A stretch of DNA of 64,000 nucleotides from Anadara kagoshimensis (Eukaryota > Mollusca > Bivalvia > Arcoida > Arcidae): NCBI GenBank assembly GCA_021292105.1, contig CM037862.1, forward strand, positions 3,976,501 through 4,040,500, read 5' to 3'. The notes under the pieces are model-generated. The model was not told the origin of the DNA and made no database searches. It saw only the letters and a list, made by a program, of their open reading frames with translations. Shown here one piece after another: positions 1-9,274 of the stretch; position 1 is the stretch's first letter, and every line of letters begins with the position of its first letter. The position numbers were made by a program, and so were the translations under genes.

Positions 1-612
1 TGATGTAAAGATCAAAGCTCAAGTTCATGTCCCAGTTTTTGAACTTTCATCAAGAATGCTAATTTTTCAGTTGATAATGGCATGGGATTTTCAATTTATT
101 GTAGGTATTGACATGACGATCATTTTGATACAAAGAACAAGGTCATTGGTTTAATAGTCAAGGTCATAGATACACAAGGACACCAAAATGGCTAATTATT
201 TGCGAAACTATTAAATAGCCATGTATATACGGATAGTGTAGGCATTGCCATGGTGATCATTTTTATATTCAAAAGTCAAGGTCAAAGATGAACAAGTAAA
301 CCAAAATGGTTAATTATCTAAAAGAATATTAACTTTTTGTATAGACATGTAAGTTAGAATGTTGTAGGTATTGACATAGTGGTCATATAGATCAAGGTCA
401 TGGGTTAAGAGTCAAGGTTACAGATATAGAAAGAATACTGAAATGTAAACAATTGTTATAACTTGACTATATAAACAGATTATGACATGAGTTTTCACAT
501 TTTTATCTCACCAAACCTTAAGCGCACATGTGTTATTGTGTTGGGACGACCATTGATCACATGTGATTCATTGTTTATACTAAGGTGAGCGTTGAGGCCC
601 ATCAGCCTCTTC
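1..612 (-). repeat. Dispersed repeat with internal tandem units (truncated copy)
   Basis: Units of roughly 170 bp recur here, each with the phrase TGTAGGTATTGACAT followed by AAGGTCATGGGTT-like and GTCAAGGTCA-like blocks. The reverse complement of the same sequence is found at 57567-58697, including the end motif AAGAGGC..ATGGGCCT (here at about 585-612, opposite strand). The two stretches are therefore inverted copies of one repeat family. No coding signal is seen. The copy is cut by the window edge. Confidence 0.75.
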
Positions 613-636
613 TGTTAATTTTTAACTTTTTAATCT

Positions 637-1409
637 AAGAATATACTAGTAGTTGAGTTGGGTAATGGTGTTTTACGCCCCAGTCAAGTGTAATGTTGTT
701 TACGCCGTAGTCAAGATTCTTCCACATATATCGAGGCGGTCAGTACATAGGTGAATGGAACCAGTGTACCCAGAGAAGCCGCCGGCTTTCGCTAATTGGG
801 ACTCGTTCTAAGGCGATGAGAGGCACTTTAGTCCATAAGCCCGTTCTTTAGACCACTCGGCCACAGATGGCCTCTTTTCACTTATGAAACCATCTAGTAA
901 GATACAATCATACAGTCATGAATTCATAATGTCTGACACATAAGGGCCACGTACAGATGTCAATACTGGTCTGAAATAAATAATGTCTACTAATGAATCA
1001 TTGAACATTTATTTAAGGCACATGAAGACTATGTGTGGCGTTACAAGTCCTCACGTTAAACGTAGAAACAGGGCGATAAGGTTACATAAAAAATACGAAT
1101 CGCTTGTTGCTTATGATCTGAGAGAAAAGGGGTGGTGTTAACATGGTGAGATTTTAGCTGTAAGCCACCACAGTCAAAATACGCCACATAACAAGAAGAT
1201 AATGGAAGCTGAATCTTTGGTATTTCACAAGAATGGCCTAATGCAGAAAGTGACAGGAAGAGTGATAAACGTACCCGGAGCCGTTGTCAGTTCGCTGCCA
1301 AAGGTGGCGGATGATTTCATTCACCATCTATTAATTCACCGCCTCGATATATGTGAATGAATCTTCATAAGGGCGTGAAACACCATTACCCAACTCAACT
1401 ACATTCTTA
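637..1409. mobile_element. Short inverted-repeat (MITE/foldback-like) element
   Basis: About 637-743 and 1338-1409 are imperfect inverted copies; shared blocks are TAGTTGAGTTGGGTAATGGTG, an ACGCCC block, GAAGATTC/CAAGATTC and ACATATATCGAGGCGGT. The left arm has an internal duplication of the ACGCC..AGTCAAG block. The 0.6-kb middle has no long ORF. No clear target duplication was found. This fits a non-autonomous element with terminal inverted repeats; the superfamily is unknown. Confidence 0.6.
797..873 (-). repeat. tRNA-Ser/Leu-like SINE head
   Basis: On the minus strand, TGGCCGAGTGGT (852-863) matches the box A of class II (Ser/Leu-type) tRNAs, and AGAACGAGTCCC (799-810) is a degraded box B about 40-50 bp downstream. 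The tRNA-like part then runs into a non-tRNA body, as in tRNA-derived SINEs. A functional tRNA is unlikely because the T-arm and acceptor pairings are poor. Confidence 0.5.
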
Positions 1410-2149
1410 GAAGAAAAAGGTAAAAAATACGATCTACATTCGAACCTTTTCAAAATGGTATTTCACACGTGTTTAATTTATTTGCGCAATTGGTATAACT
1501 ATCTTTAAGTCGGTTTAGTCTTTCGTAAGTGTTTACTTTTGGAAGTAATGTATTGCTATATAAGCATGTATGACAGTATGTTGTTTTTGCTTTTTATTGG
1601 TTCAAGTTACGAACTGTGTATGGTTCTGCTCTCTTTCAAAAATTGAATCCTATCCTGCAATGCTTTCTGAATCACTTCTGAAACAGCTTGTGAAGATATC
1701 ATCGAGAAAAACATCCGATCTAAAGTTATAATGAAGTTTGAGTTCTGTCAATTGCGAATCATATTAAACGGAAAGCGTAACATGTCTTCACGGAAAGCGT
1801 AACACAGCTGGTCGGAAAGCGTAACATTTATACCACTCCGCTTAAACGAAACATAAAATTTCACTTAAAAGCCGAGTAAAGCTTCTGTTTTCGCGAGTTT
1901 ATAAAAGTAAAGACATTTCTTGAGAATTTTGAGTAGAAACGTCATTTGAAACCACGTCCGTTTCATTAAAATCAGCTGCTAAACAAAAGCACCTGCCAAA
2001 AATGGAAATGTGATAGGTACGTGAAAAATATGAATATTTCTTGCAAGTTTTTATATGAGGCAGTTAAATACCATCAAATATTATGTGACCAACAATTTGC
2101 TTTCTGTTAAAGTTTCGTTTTTATGAAGTTATATTAAAAATAGTCATCT
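1410..2149. other. Non-coding stretch with a 22-bp triplicate
   Basis: No ORF with coding character. The only structure seen is a block of three tandem copies of CGGAAAGCGTAACA at 1769-1782, 1791-1804 and 1813-1826, spaced exactly 22 bp. A related CGTAAAGCGTAACG lies at about 2160-2173. Confidence 0.5.
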
Positions 2150-3533
2150 GTTCTCTTTAACGTAAAGCGTAACGACCAAAACTGTATCATTTTACTCGGA
2201 CGTAAATTAAAACCGACGGAATATTCCGACGTAAATGAAATACGGTGTATCAGGATTACCCCCGTGTACACGGTAACTGGAAACATTTCCATAATCATTG
2301 TAACCACATGATTGACCATTATCATTGACATATGGATTATTTCTTGCATGATTAATACCATTAATATTTATTTGACTTCCTGTCGCAGCATCAACTTGTT
2401 CTGCTCCGCACATAATTCTTCTATTAGATGTAGCATATTTGCAACATTATTCCCTAGTCTTGTGCTATGCATGAGTGGAAGAAGGTTTTGTGCCAGAGGT
2501 GGTACCATACCTCTTGACACCCTACTAAAATTATTAATATCCGCGTCCGGATTACTACCATCAACATGAGGATATCTCATGTCGGAAAATTGCCAATCTT
2601 GACCCCGCATGCCCAGGCCTCCTACCCCCGTCCCTAGAGGTACATTTAACCTTTGATTGCTTTTGTTCGACGTCAGGACTCAAATCCTTCATGGGAGGCT
2701 GCCAACTTTCCACTCCTTGAGACCTTGCCATATCGTGACCCTGCAAGTTTTGGTCACTCACATACTGACTATGTTGCACACATGTACCGGCATATGGGCA
2801 GTCAGCTCCATCCTTGTACAACCTCCAATCCTGGACACAGGCATGCCTTGACCGATAACTACCCTGGCCCCACCGGGTATCTTCAGAATAACTGTGCTTA
2901 TTCCTACTTTGATTCTGTAGCATTGGCTTTCTAACAGAATCTGGACCTGTATATGTATTGGTTCTTTCCCTCATTCCCTCCACTCTATCCATATCACCTA
3001 CTTGGCGATTCGAAAAATCACCATGCTCAGATATGCCACTAAGGCACAAATTCTGTTTCTTCTGAACAACATCCGCGTAACATATATCTCCCTCTTCTAC
3101 CGAATTGGTTATCTTATCTTGCACATTATCTATCACTTCTTGACCTTGTCTCTGTCCACTCTACTCTGACCTCTTTCCATTGATTGATAGACTCTATCTT
3201 TTGTAACTTCCACTCCACTGTCCAGTCCTAAGTTATCAACACCTGATCCGCAAATCATACGACCCTGTTCCTGTAAGTTATCCATACTGACTTTATATAC
3301 CACTGTACTCATTTGACTATTAACACTCCTAGGCATCCTTTGTCTCGTTTGGTCCTCAGTTGTGTCCTAAAGATAAACCCACCTCAAATTGATAAAACTT
3401 CGGAATTCTCAGTCTCAATCGCCACTTGGTGTACCATTAATGCTACAAGTAGAAGTTTGGGTGGTGACAACACCGATGACCGCAGGACTTCTACATAGCT
3501 GATCATCAGTATTTACAAATTCTTCACACTTCA
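2150..3533 (-). pseudogene. Decayed gag-like ORF of an LTR-type retroelement
   Basis: A coding-like stretch reads from an ATG at 3533 towards 2150 in changing frames. The pieces are about 3533-3415, 3336-3133, 3136-2561, 2610-2368 and 2413-2207, broken by stops and frameshifts. The 191-residue piece contains a Cys/His cluster (D-C-P-Y-A-G-T-C-V-Q-H) like a CCCH-type knuckle, and the composition is hydrophilic and Gln/Ser/Gly-rich, as in gag proteins. It lies just downstream, on the minus strand, of a primer-binding-site-like sequence at about 3766-3783. No protease or reverse transcriptase follows. Gag is an inference from context and composition; it could also be an eroded host exon. Confidence 0.35.
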
Positions 3534-4343
3534 TGTTGCTGTATTTAAGTGTTTTGACCTGATTAAAAAAACTAACTTAAAATATGTAATTAGTGTCTTA
3601 GCTATTTAAATAATTTACAAAACCATCTACTCTGCTTAAGCACAAGGTATGCTATAGGTATTACTGCTAATCAAACATCTCGGGACTTCAACCGTCACTC
3701 CTAGAAATCACAAGACCGCTACTTCTTCACAAGAACCAGAAAGAAGGCACTGTTAATGCGATCCCACCGCTGCCACCAAATGTAACGTGTTTTCACTTTC
3801 TGGCTGGTTATGTGTCGATAAATAAAACTTCAAAAGGGTAGGCTGCCACCATCAGTACTTGACTGGAAACTTAAAATGTTAAAATTGCTATCTAGTGACT
3901 TGTTCCGTCTCAGATTTGCTATTACTCCTATAATATGAATACCTCAGGAGAGAACAGATGGTTCTGTTACTGAGATTAGATGAGACTCTGTATATGAGAG
4001 ATGAGATTAGGTGACTTAAATGTGATGAATGTATGCTATAACTTAGGTGAATTAGGTACTAGGACTGCCTAGGGTATCAAAATATTACATAAGATTGAAA
4101 TAAAGTGAACAGAATATTTATTGTATAATTAAATTATAACAACATGTAGTTATACTGATATCTCTCACTGCCCTCTCTCACTTATAACTAATATTCATTA
4201 TGTACACAAGAATAACATGTAGTTGCAGTGATATGTATAAGTGTATTCAAATCACTTTCTCACTATCCAGTCAAAACTAGTATTTTTATGAAAATGAATT
4301 GCATCTACTAATGTGAGATATTTCACTTATACGTGTCTAACCT
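3534..4343 (-). mobile_element. Possible LTR and primer-binding site of the same decayed element
   Basis: Read on the minus strand, the sequence has an AATAAA-type block (about 4110-4120), ends in AACACGTTACA near 3783, and continues directly with TTTGGTGGCAGCGGTGGGAT. A CA end followed by TGG is the usual arrangement of an LTR end and a tRNA primer site. The upstream LTR boundary was not found and there is no second LTR in the window. No gene is seen. Confidence 0.3.
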
Positions 4344-4520
4344 TGTAATGTCATGTGAACTGTTCCGGAAATTGCTGGGTTGATCCGTTTTCGGATCCAG
4401 GGTACAGTTTTGAATATGATTCGTTTTTTCTTCATCCACGATGTTGGTGCTGAATGTTTATATTCTTTATTTTCATGGTGTTTGACCCTGCACAGGGTAA
4501 GAAAATTGATTGATTGACAT
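4344..4520 (+). repeat. 5' LTR of the BEL element, first part
   Basis: Begins TGTAATGTCATGTG and matches 15448-15625 base for base except for one missing A. It stops at GATTGACAT, where the hAT element begins. The LTR resumes at 8648 after a second copy of GACAT. Confidence 0.95.
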
Positions 4521-4758
4521 CAGTGGCGGATCCAGGATTCTATGTTAGGGGGGGCACACTTATTAACCTTAAATTAACCTTACATTACCCATGATTCTAT
4601 GTTAGGGGGGGACACACTGACAAATTTTTAAATTGTGTTTGGGGACAAAGGCTCTGTAAAGCAGTTCATATCCCGTGTTGTATACTAACTAGTGTGCTGA
4701 GGAAGGAGCAGGTGATGGTTGCGACATTGGCAAGTGGGATTTTTGGGGTCTTCAGATT

Positions 4759-7700
4759 TTAATTTTCAGATTCACTCAGAGGATTTAAGAAAATCATTTT
4801 TCTAGGGTGTTTTCTAGCATATGCATCCACGATTTCATCTAGGTTAAGAGGTATATCTTTGTGAACAAATAAGAGAACTAAGGCATTGAACCTGTCCTCT
4901 CCCATGGTACTCCTTTCAGCACTTTTTACATATTTCAAAGAAGAGTTTGATCGTTCTACTCCGCTTGTTGTAACTGAGTGTAAAAGTAGCAGATGCAGAA
5001 TAACATTGATATTTGGGAACATTTTTGGAGTAAACACACTGCTCTGTAGAGTATCGGTAATAGAACTTGGTTTCTTTTCTTCATTTCTCCATGTCTGATT
5101 CCAAAGTTTGATTTCTTTGGAAAAATTGTCAGGTGAAGGCATGTCAGACTGGAATAATTCTAAGATAGATTCAGTAGTTTGTTGATCTAGATTGACTAGA
5201 TTGCTGGGAAGGAGATTTAAAGTTTTTACTGCTTTATGTGTGAGGTCATTAAACCTCAAGGATAGTTGCTGATTTAATGAATCTACAAAAGGAAGATATA
5301 TATTTAGGCGATAATATTCAGATGGAGAGTTTGCAGAAATATTGGACCTTTGGGTTTGACGACCACATATTCTAGGAATTGAAATTGTTGTGTTTGCTTT
5401 GTTTGCCATTACGACACAGGTTTCAAAAAGGGACTCGAACTCCCTTGTATTATTTCTTGCCTCACTTATAACATTACGTACATGAGAAACCATTCCATAT
5501 CCCTGAATGACATCAAGAGAGGTACCTTGAAGCTGAACACTTAAACCTCTGATATATCCAAAGAAGTGGATGACCGTGTTAAATGCCACTATGAAAACCG
5601 AGTCAGTAATTTTCTTCATAAGACCATACGCTTCACCAGATGTCTTCGTGTCCCAATCAGTCTCTCTCATGGATATATTATCCAAACACTCCAGAATGCA
5701 CTCGTACAGTTCGTGAAATTCTATGAGTGTTGTATGTTTTTCAACCCAGCGTGTCTGACAGAACAACTTTATTTTCTTTTTCTTCTTCGCATTATCTTGA
5801 TGCAACATATTCCACGAGTCAATTACGGCTTCTAGTCGTCTGCTCCGCTTTGGGGAGTATTTAAAGAATATGCCGATCTGTTTAATAGTGTCTAGCATAA
5901 GATGGACTTCTTTGACATTACAAGCTTTGCAAAGAGCCAAGTTAAGATCATGACTGCAACAGTAGAAGTAAGAAGCCTTGGGTGACAACTGAATAAATCT
6001 CGCAGCACAACCAGAATGCTTGCCTGCCATGTTACCAGCCCCATCCATTGTTTGTGATCGACAATTTTGTATGTCAAGGCCTAACTTGGTGAGACACTCA
6101 ACAACATTATTGCAAATAGCTTCTCCAGTTATCTTCTCACAAGAGACAAATTCCAACAATCTCTCTATTGGTTTGTTGTTTTGAGTATAACGGACAACTA
6201 ATCCGAGCTGTTCCCAATTACTGCTGTCCGTTACTTCATCACACTGATATCCATAAAATGGACCACATGGTTGAGACTTTATTTCGTCAACTATCAGAGA
6301 CTGAATATATTCTTTTATACAAAGCAGTAGCTCATTCTGAGCAGTCTTAGAAGTATAGCGAGCATTCTTTGCGCATGTTTTTAGATGGTTTTCAATAGTT
6401 TTGTCACCAGCATTAACTCGCAAATCTAAAAGTGCTTTAAAATTGCCTTGATTAAAACTAGATGATGTTTCATCATCTCTATGCCCTCGTAATGCAATGC
6501 CTTGTCTACCACAAAATTCTAAACATTTAATTATTGATTTCAATATTTCCCTGTTTCTTGACACGGTGAAGGAATTTGAGTCAGATATTGAAACATCAAT
6601 TCGTGCTGCTGGATTTTTGTTTGTAGTTTTAAAGGCAAGTAACTTTGCCATCGAACTTTTATGATAATCACAAGTAGAATGAGATGAAAGGTCGGCCTGT
6701 GCATCTTTCCAGTTTTGATATGATTCTGATATTAATTTTTTTGGACGACGATGTGAAGTATCAGGAAAGAAGACGCACGCCAAACAAAACAAGCCGTCAC
6801 ACTTTTTGGAATATGCAATGAAGTCAAACTTCAAGAACCATTCATGAAGACAAGATCTGTTTACAAACCCACACTTTCGCGATTTTAATTTGTACTGCTT
6901 TGGAGGAAATTTATAGACTTGACTTGGTTTTCTGTTTTCAATCACGTACTCAATATCTCCATCTGAAAATTTCGCATTTGGAGATGTGTAATCCGATATG
7001 TCCTTTTCACTTGTACATGGCCCTTCAGAGGGTAAATCATCAGGACCATAGGAAGATGTGCAGAGGTTTGAAAACTTTTTGGAATCATCCGAAGGTGATT
7101 CTGTAATGTGGCAAGTGTCAAATGGATTTGACTTTATACATGGGAACGTGATTGTGCTTGATGTGTCTTCACGTGATAAATCAGATAATTGATCATTTGG
7201 AGAATATTCATTGCAAATTTTGCTTTTTGTCAAATTTAAGCATGGTACAAAATGATTTGGCTCCCAGTTTTCAAAATCGTTATTTGTTATGTGAGTCCAC
7301 ATGATGTGAAGAATAGTATCAGGATCTTTGTTTTCAGAGAGAGGTTTAATTATCCCGTTATTAATATTTCTGTTGATAGCAGGATTATTCACTCTTGGAT
7401 AAATGCTTTGCACAGGTATTTTACATGCATTTGCAAGTGCAAAAAGATGAACAACAGAACAATATGTTCCACTTTTGATGGTTTTGAGAATTTCCCTTTC
7501 AAGAATTTTATGAACATTGCCAAAAACAACATTTTCATCACTGGCGGATGACATAATAATATAATCAATGCAAGGTTCACTTGTGCCAAGCATTTTTTTA
7601 TAAGTATTTTCATCGCAATATAGATGAAAATTTGATGTTAATTCAACTATAGTTCGAACACGGCATTCGATGTGATGCGATTCAGACCCATATAAGGCTA

Positions 7701-7971
7701 ATGAAATGGACCTGAAAAGGCAATTACCGTCACCATATACTTTAACTGGAGTTAAATCGCTAGGTGCGTCAGGTGGATAAAGACTCCTTGCGACAACATC
7801 TTCTTCTATGGATGGAATTTTGACATTTTGCAATGGAGATGGCAGGGGTGTTCTTTTAATGAATTGCGTTTGAAAATTAACTGCAAATTTAAATGTTTGC
7901 CAGCCTTTTGAACTTGCTGATAAAAGCTGATTGTATATTTTGGTAAAATGATCAAAATGGAATGAAGTCAT
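4759..7971 (-). CDS. hAT/ZMYM-type transposase with N-terminal OTU-like domain
   Basis: An intact 1070-residue ORF starting at an ATG. Residues about 75-245 form an OTU cysteine-protease-like domain: GDGNCLFRS near residue 80 (Asp81, nucleophile Cys84), a GTYCSVVHLFALA segment near 168-180, and NHFVP with His240. Residues about 373-440 are a TTF-type zinc finger (C390, C395, C398, H430, C433, H436). A DUF4371/hAT RNase-H-like core follows, with QCDEVTD (about 577), DGAGNM (about 642), CSHDLNL (about 671) and TRW (about 740). The C-terminus is a hAT dimerisation motif (TSGVERSNSSLK...RSTMGEDRFNALVLL, about 1000-1035). The transposase would cut and paste the surrounding element. All key OTU residues are present, so deubiquitinase-like activity is possible, but this is inferred only. 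Confidence 0.92.
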   Translation of the reverse strand: MTSFHFDHFTKIYNQLLSASSKGWQTFKFAVNFQTQFIKRTPLPSPLQNVKIPSIEEDVVARSLYPPDAPSDLTPVKVYGDGNCLFRSISLALYGSESHHIECRVRTIVELTSNFHLYCDENTYKKMLGTSEPCIDYIIMSSASDENVVFGNVHKILEREILKTIKSGTYCSVVHLFALANACKIPVQSIYPRVNNPAINRNINNGIIKPLSENKDPDTILHIMWTHITNNDFENWEPNHFVPCLNLTKSKICNEYSPNDQLSDLSREDTSSTITFPCIKSNPFDTCHITESPSDDSKKFSNLCTSSYGPDDLPSEGPCTSEKDISDYTSPNAKFSDGDIEYVIENRKPSQVYKFPPKQYKLKSRKCGFVNRSCLHEWFLKFDFIAYSKKCDGLFCLACVFFPDTSHRRPKKLISESYQNWKDAQADLSSHSTCDYHKSSMAKLLAFKTTNKNPAARIDVSISDSNSFTVSRNREILKSIIKCLEFCGRQGIALRGHRDDETSSSFNQGNFKALLDLRVNAGDKTIENHLKTCAKNARYTSKTAQNELLLCIKEYIQSLIVDEIKSQPCGPFYGYQCDEVTDSSNWEQLGLVVRYTQNNKPIERLLEFVSCEKITGEAICNNVVECLTKLGLDIQNCRSQTMDGAGNMAGKHSGCAARFIQLSPKASYFYCCSHDLNLALCKACNVKEVHLMLDTIKQIGIFFKYSPKRSRRLEAVIDSWNMLHQDNAKKKKKIKLFCQTRWVEKHTTLIEFHELYECILECLDNISMRETDWDTKTSGEAYGLMKKITDSVFIVAFNTVIHFFGYIRGLSVQLQGTSLDVIQGYGMVSHVRNVISEARNNTREFESLFETCVVMANKANTTISIPRICGRQTQRSNISANSPSEYYRLNIYLPFVDSLNQQLSLRFNDLTHKAVKTLNLLPSNLVNLDQQTTESILELFQSDMPSPDNFSKEIKLWNQTWRNEEKKPSSITDTLQSSVFTPKMFPNINVILHLLLLHSVTTSGVERSNSSLKYVKSAERSTMGEDRFNALVLLFVHKDIPLNLDEIVDAYARKHPRKMIFLNPLSESEN

Positions 7972-8224
7972 CTTTAATATTATACTTTATTTGATTTTAG
8001 TATTTTGTTAAATACAAGACTTGAAGTAATATACGTGGGATAACTATGGCAATAATGCAACAATATCTCGTCACTCAGTAATGTTTTCAAATTAAATGAT
8101 GCGTAACTCAGTTTAAAAATTAATCTCAGAAAACTCTGAATAATAATAAGTGACAAGAACTATGCGACTAACACGAAGTGCATCCAGATCAGACTTTCGG
8201 AGTCACAAAGTCATTCGCCGGCGT

Positions 8225-8470
8225 TCTTTTACCACTTCAGCGTTCTTTCACTTCAGTGAAGTCAAACGCTGACCGCCAGAGGGTGTATTCAATACCCCCT
8301 CTGGCGGTCAGCGTTCTTTTATAGCTTCATACATATTCTCACATTTATGTGAGATTCAATGGGTGTACCACTTCAGTGAAGTCGAACGCTGACCGCCAGA
8401 GGGGGTATTTTCGCCCTCTGGCGGTCAGCGTTCTTGTATCGCTTCAGACATATTCTCAAGTTTATGTGAG
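8225..8470. repeat. Duplicated perfect hairpins in the hAT subterminal region
   Basis: A block of about 119 bp is repeated in tandem. Each copy holds a strong hairpin with arms AACGCTGACCGCCAGAGGG and its complement (8265-8315 and 8385-8432), a small palindrome ACTTCAGTGAAGT, and a TCTCACAT..ATGTGAGA palindrome (about 8336-8354, degenerate at 8453-8474). The position near the transposon end fits subterminal transposase binding sites or a strong fold. Confidence 0.85.
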
Positions 8471-8647
8471 AATGGCGTTTCTTTACCACTTCCATAGCCG
8501 TGTGCTAATTCATATTTATATTTTACACAATGCAATTTTATTTTATGGATTTTACGAATTCTTATTAAGAATAACAAGATTTAGTTCTATAATTTTAGGG
8601 GGGGGCACAGGCCGGGTGTGCCCCCGTCTGGATCCGCGCCTGGACAT

Positions 8648-9248
8648 TATTGTATTATTATCGATTACGTTAAAGCTGTACTATTATTTAACAAGGTTAA
8701 ACTGTTCATAATTTGAATCTTCTGGGAAAGTACCCGCAGGTCAAAGGTCACGTTATATACACGTGTTGGCTACTAGGTCCTACCTCGTACGATTGTACTC
8801 TATATTAGAATTTGTGAATACCATAATCTGTTGGTAGTGAACCTGTATAATGCATCTCTTTTGCATAGTCACCCATTCCCGTTCAGTACGAGGTACGAAC
8901 TCTCCCTCACGTTTACTTATGCATGCATTTTCTACGGAAACCCAAAAGTGCCACCTCACCTAGTGGTCGTTGTACGACTTGTATATCGACGGTGTCTCAG
9001 TAATGTTACAGTTTATGGTGGTTGTGAATTCACAACTTTATCTACAGTGGCTAATTTGTGCCGTGTTTATGAATCTAGTCAGTTCTTCTCTATTTTTATA
9101 GCATATGTAAATGTATTGTATTGTATGTTGTATTGTGTAATTTTTTCAATCGTCTGAAACTGTTTTTGTTTGTATGTATTGCAGATTTCTACCCTCTCTG
9201 GAGGTTTATAATAAAGGATCATTGAAACTCAGGTTGTGATTCATTATA
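8648..9248 (+). repeat. 5' LTR of the BEL element, second part
   Basis: Matches 15626-16215, apart from an 11-nt insertion near 8712 and single base changes near 8871 and 8921. It contains AATAAA at 9210-9215, the likely polyadenylation signal, and ends in TTCATTATA. A 108-codon open frame inside is present in both LTRs but shows no known domain. Confidence 0.93.
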
Positions 9249-9274
9249 GTAGAAATCCTGGCACGAGTAACATC

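Larger units (their letters stand above)
4521..8642 (-). mobile_element. hAT-type DNA transposon inserted in the BEL 5' LTR
   Basis: The ends are inverted: CAGTGGCGGATCCAG at 4521 and CTGGATCCGCGCCTG ending at 8642. GACAT is duplicated on both sides (4516-4520 and 8643-8647), while the uninterrupted 3' LTR has a single copy. The 4122-bp element encodes one transposase on the minus strand. The left end repeats the motif GATTCTATGTTAGGGGGGG twice (about 4536 and 4593); the right subterminal part is full of hairpins. A 5-bp duplication, rather than the usual 8 bp, is known for a hAT subgroup. Confidence 0.92.

Noticed and set aside
797..873. Functional tRNA-Ser or tRNA-Leu gene
   Set aside because: Box A is good but box B is degraded, and the sequence runs into a SINE-like body; no proper acceptor stem.
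8831..9157. 108-codon frame repeated at 15798-16124
   Set aside because: It is doubled only because it lies in both LTRs of the BEL element; it starts at TTG and has no domain.
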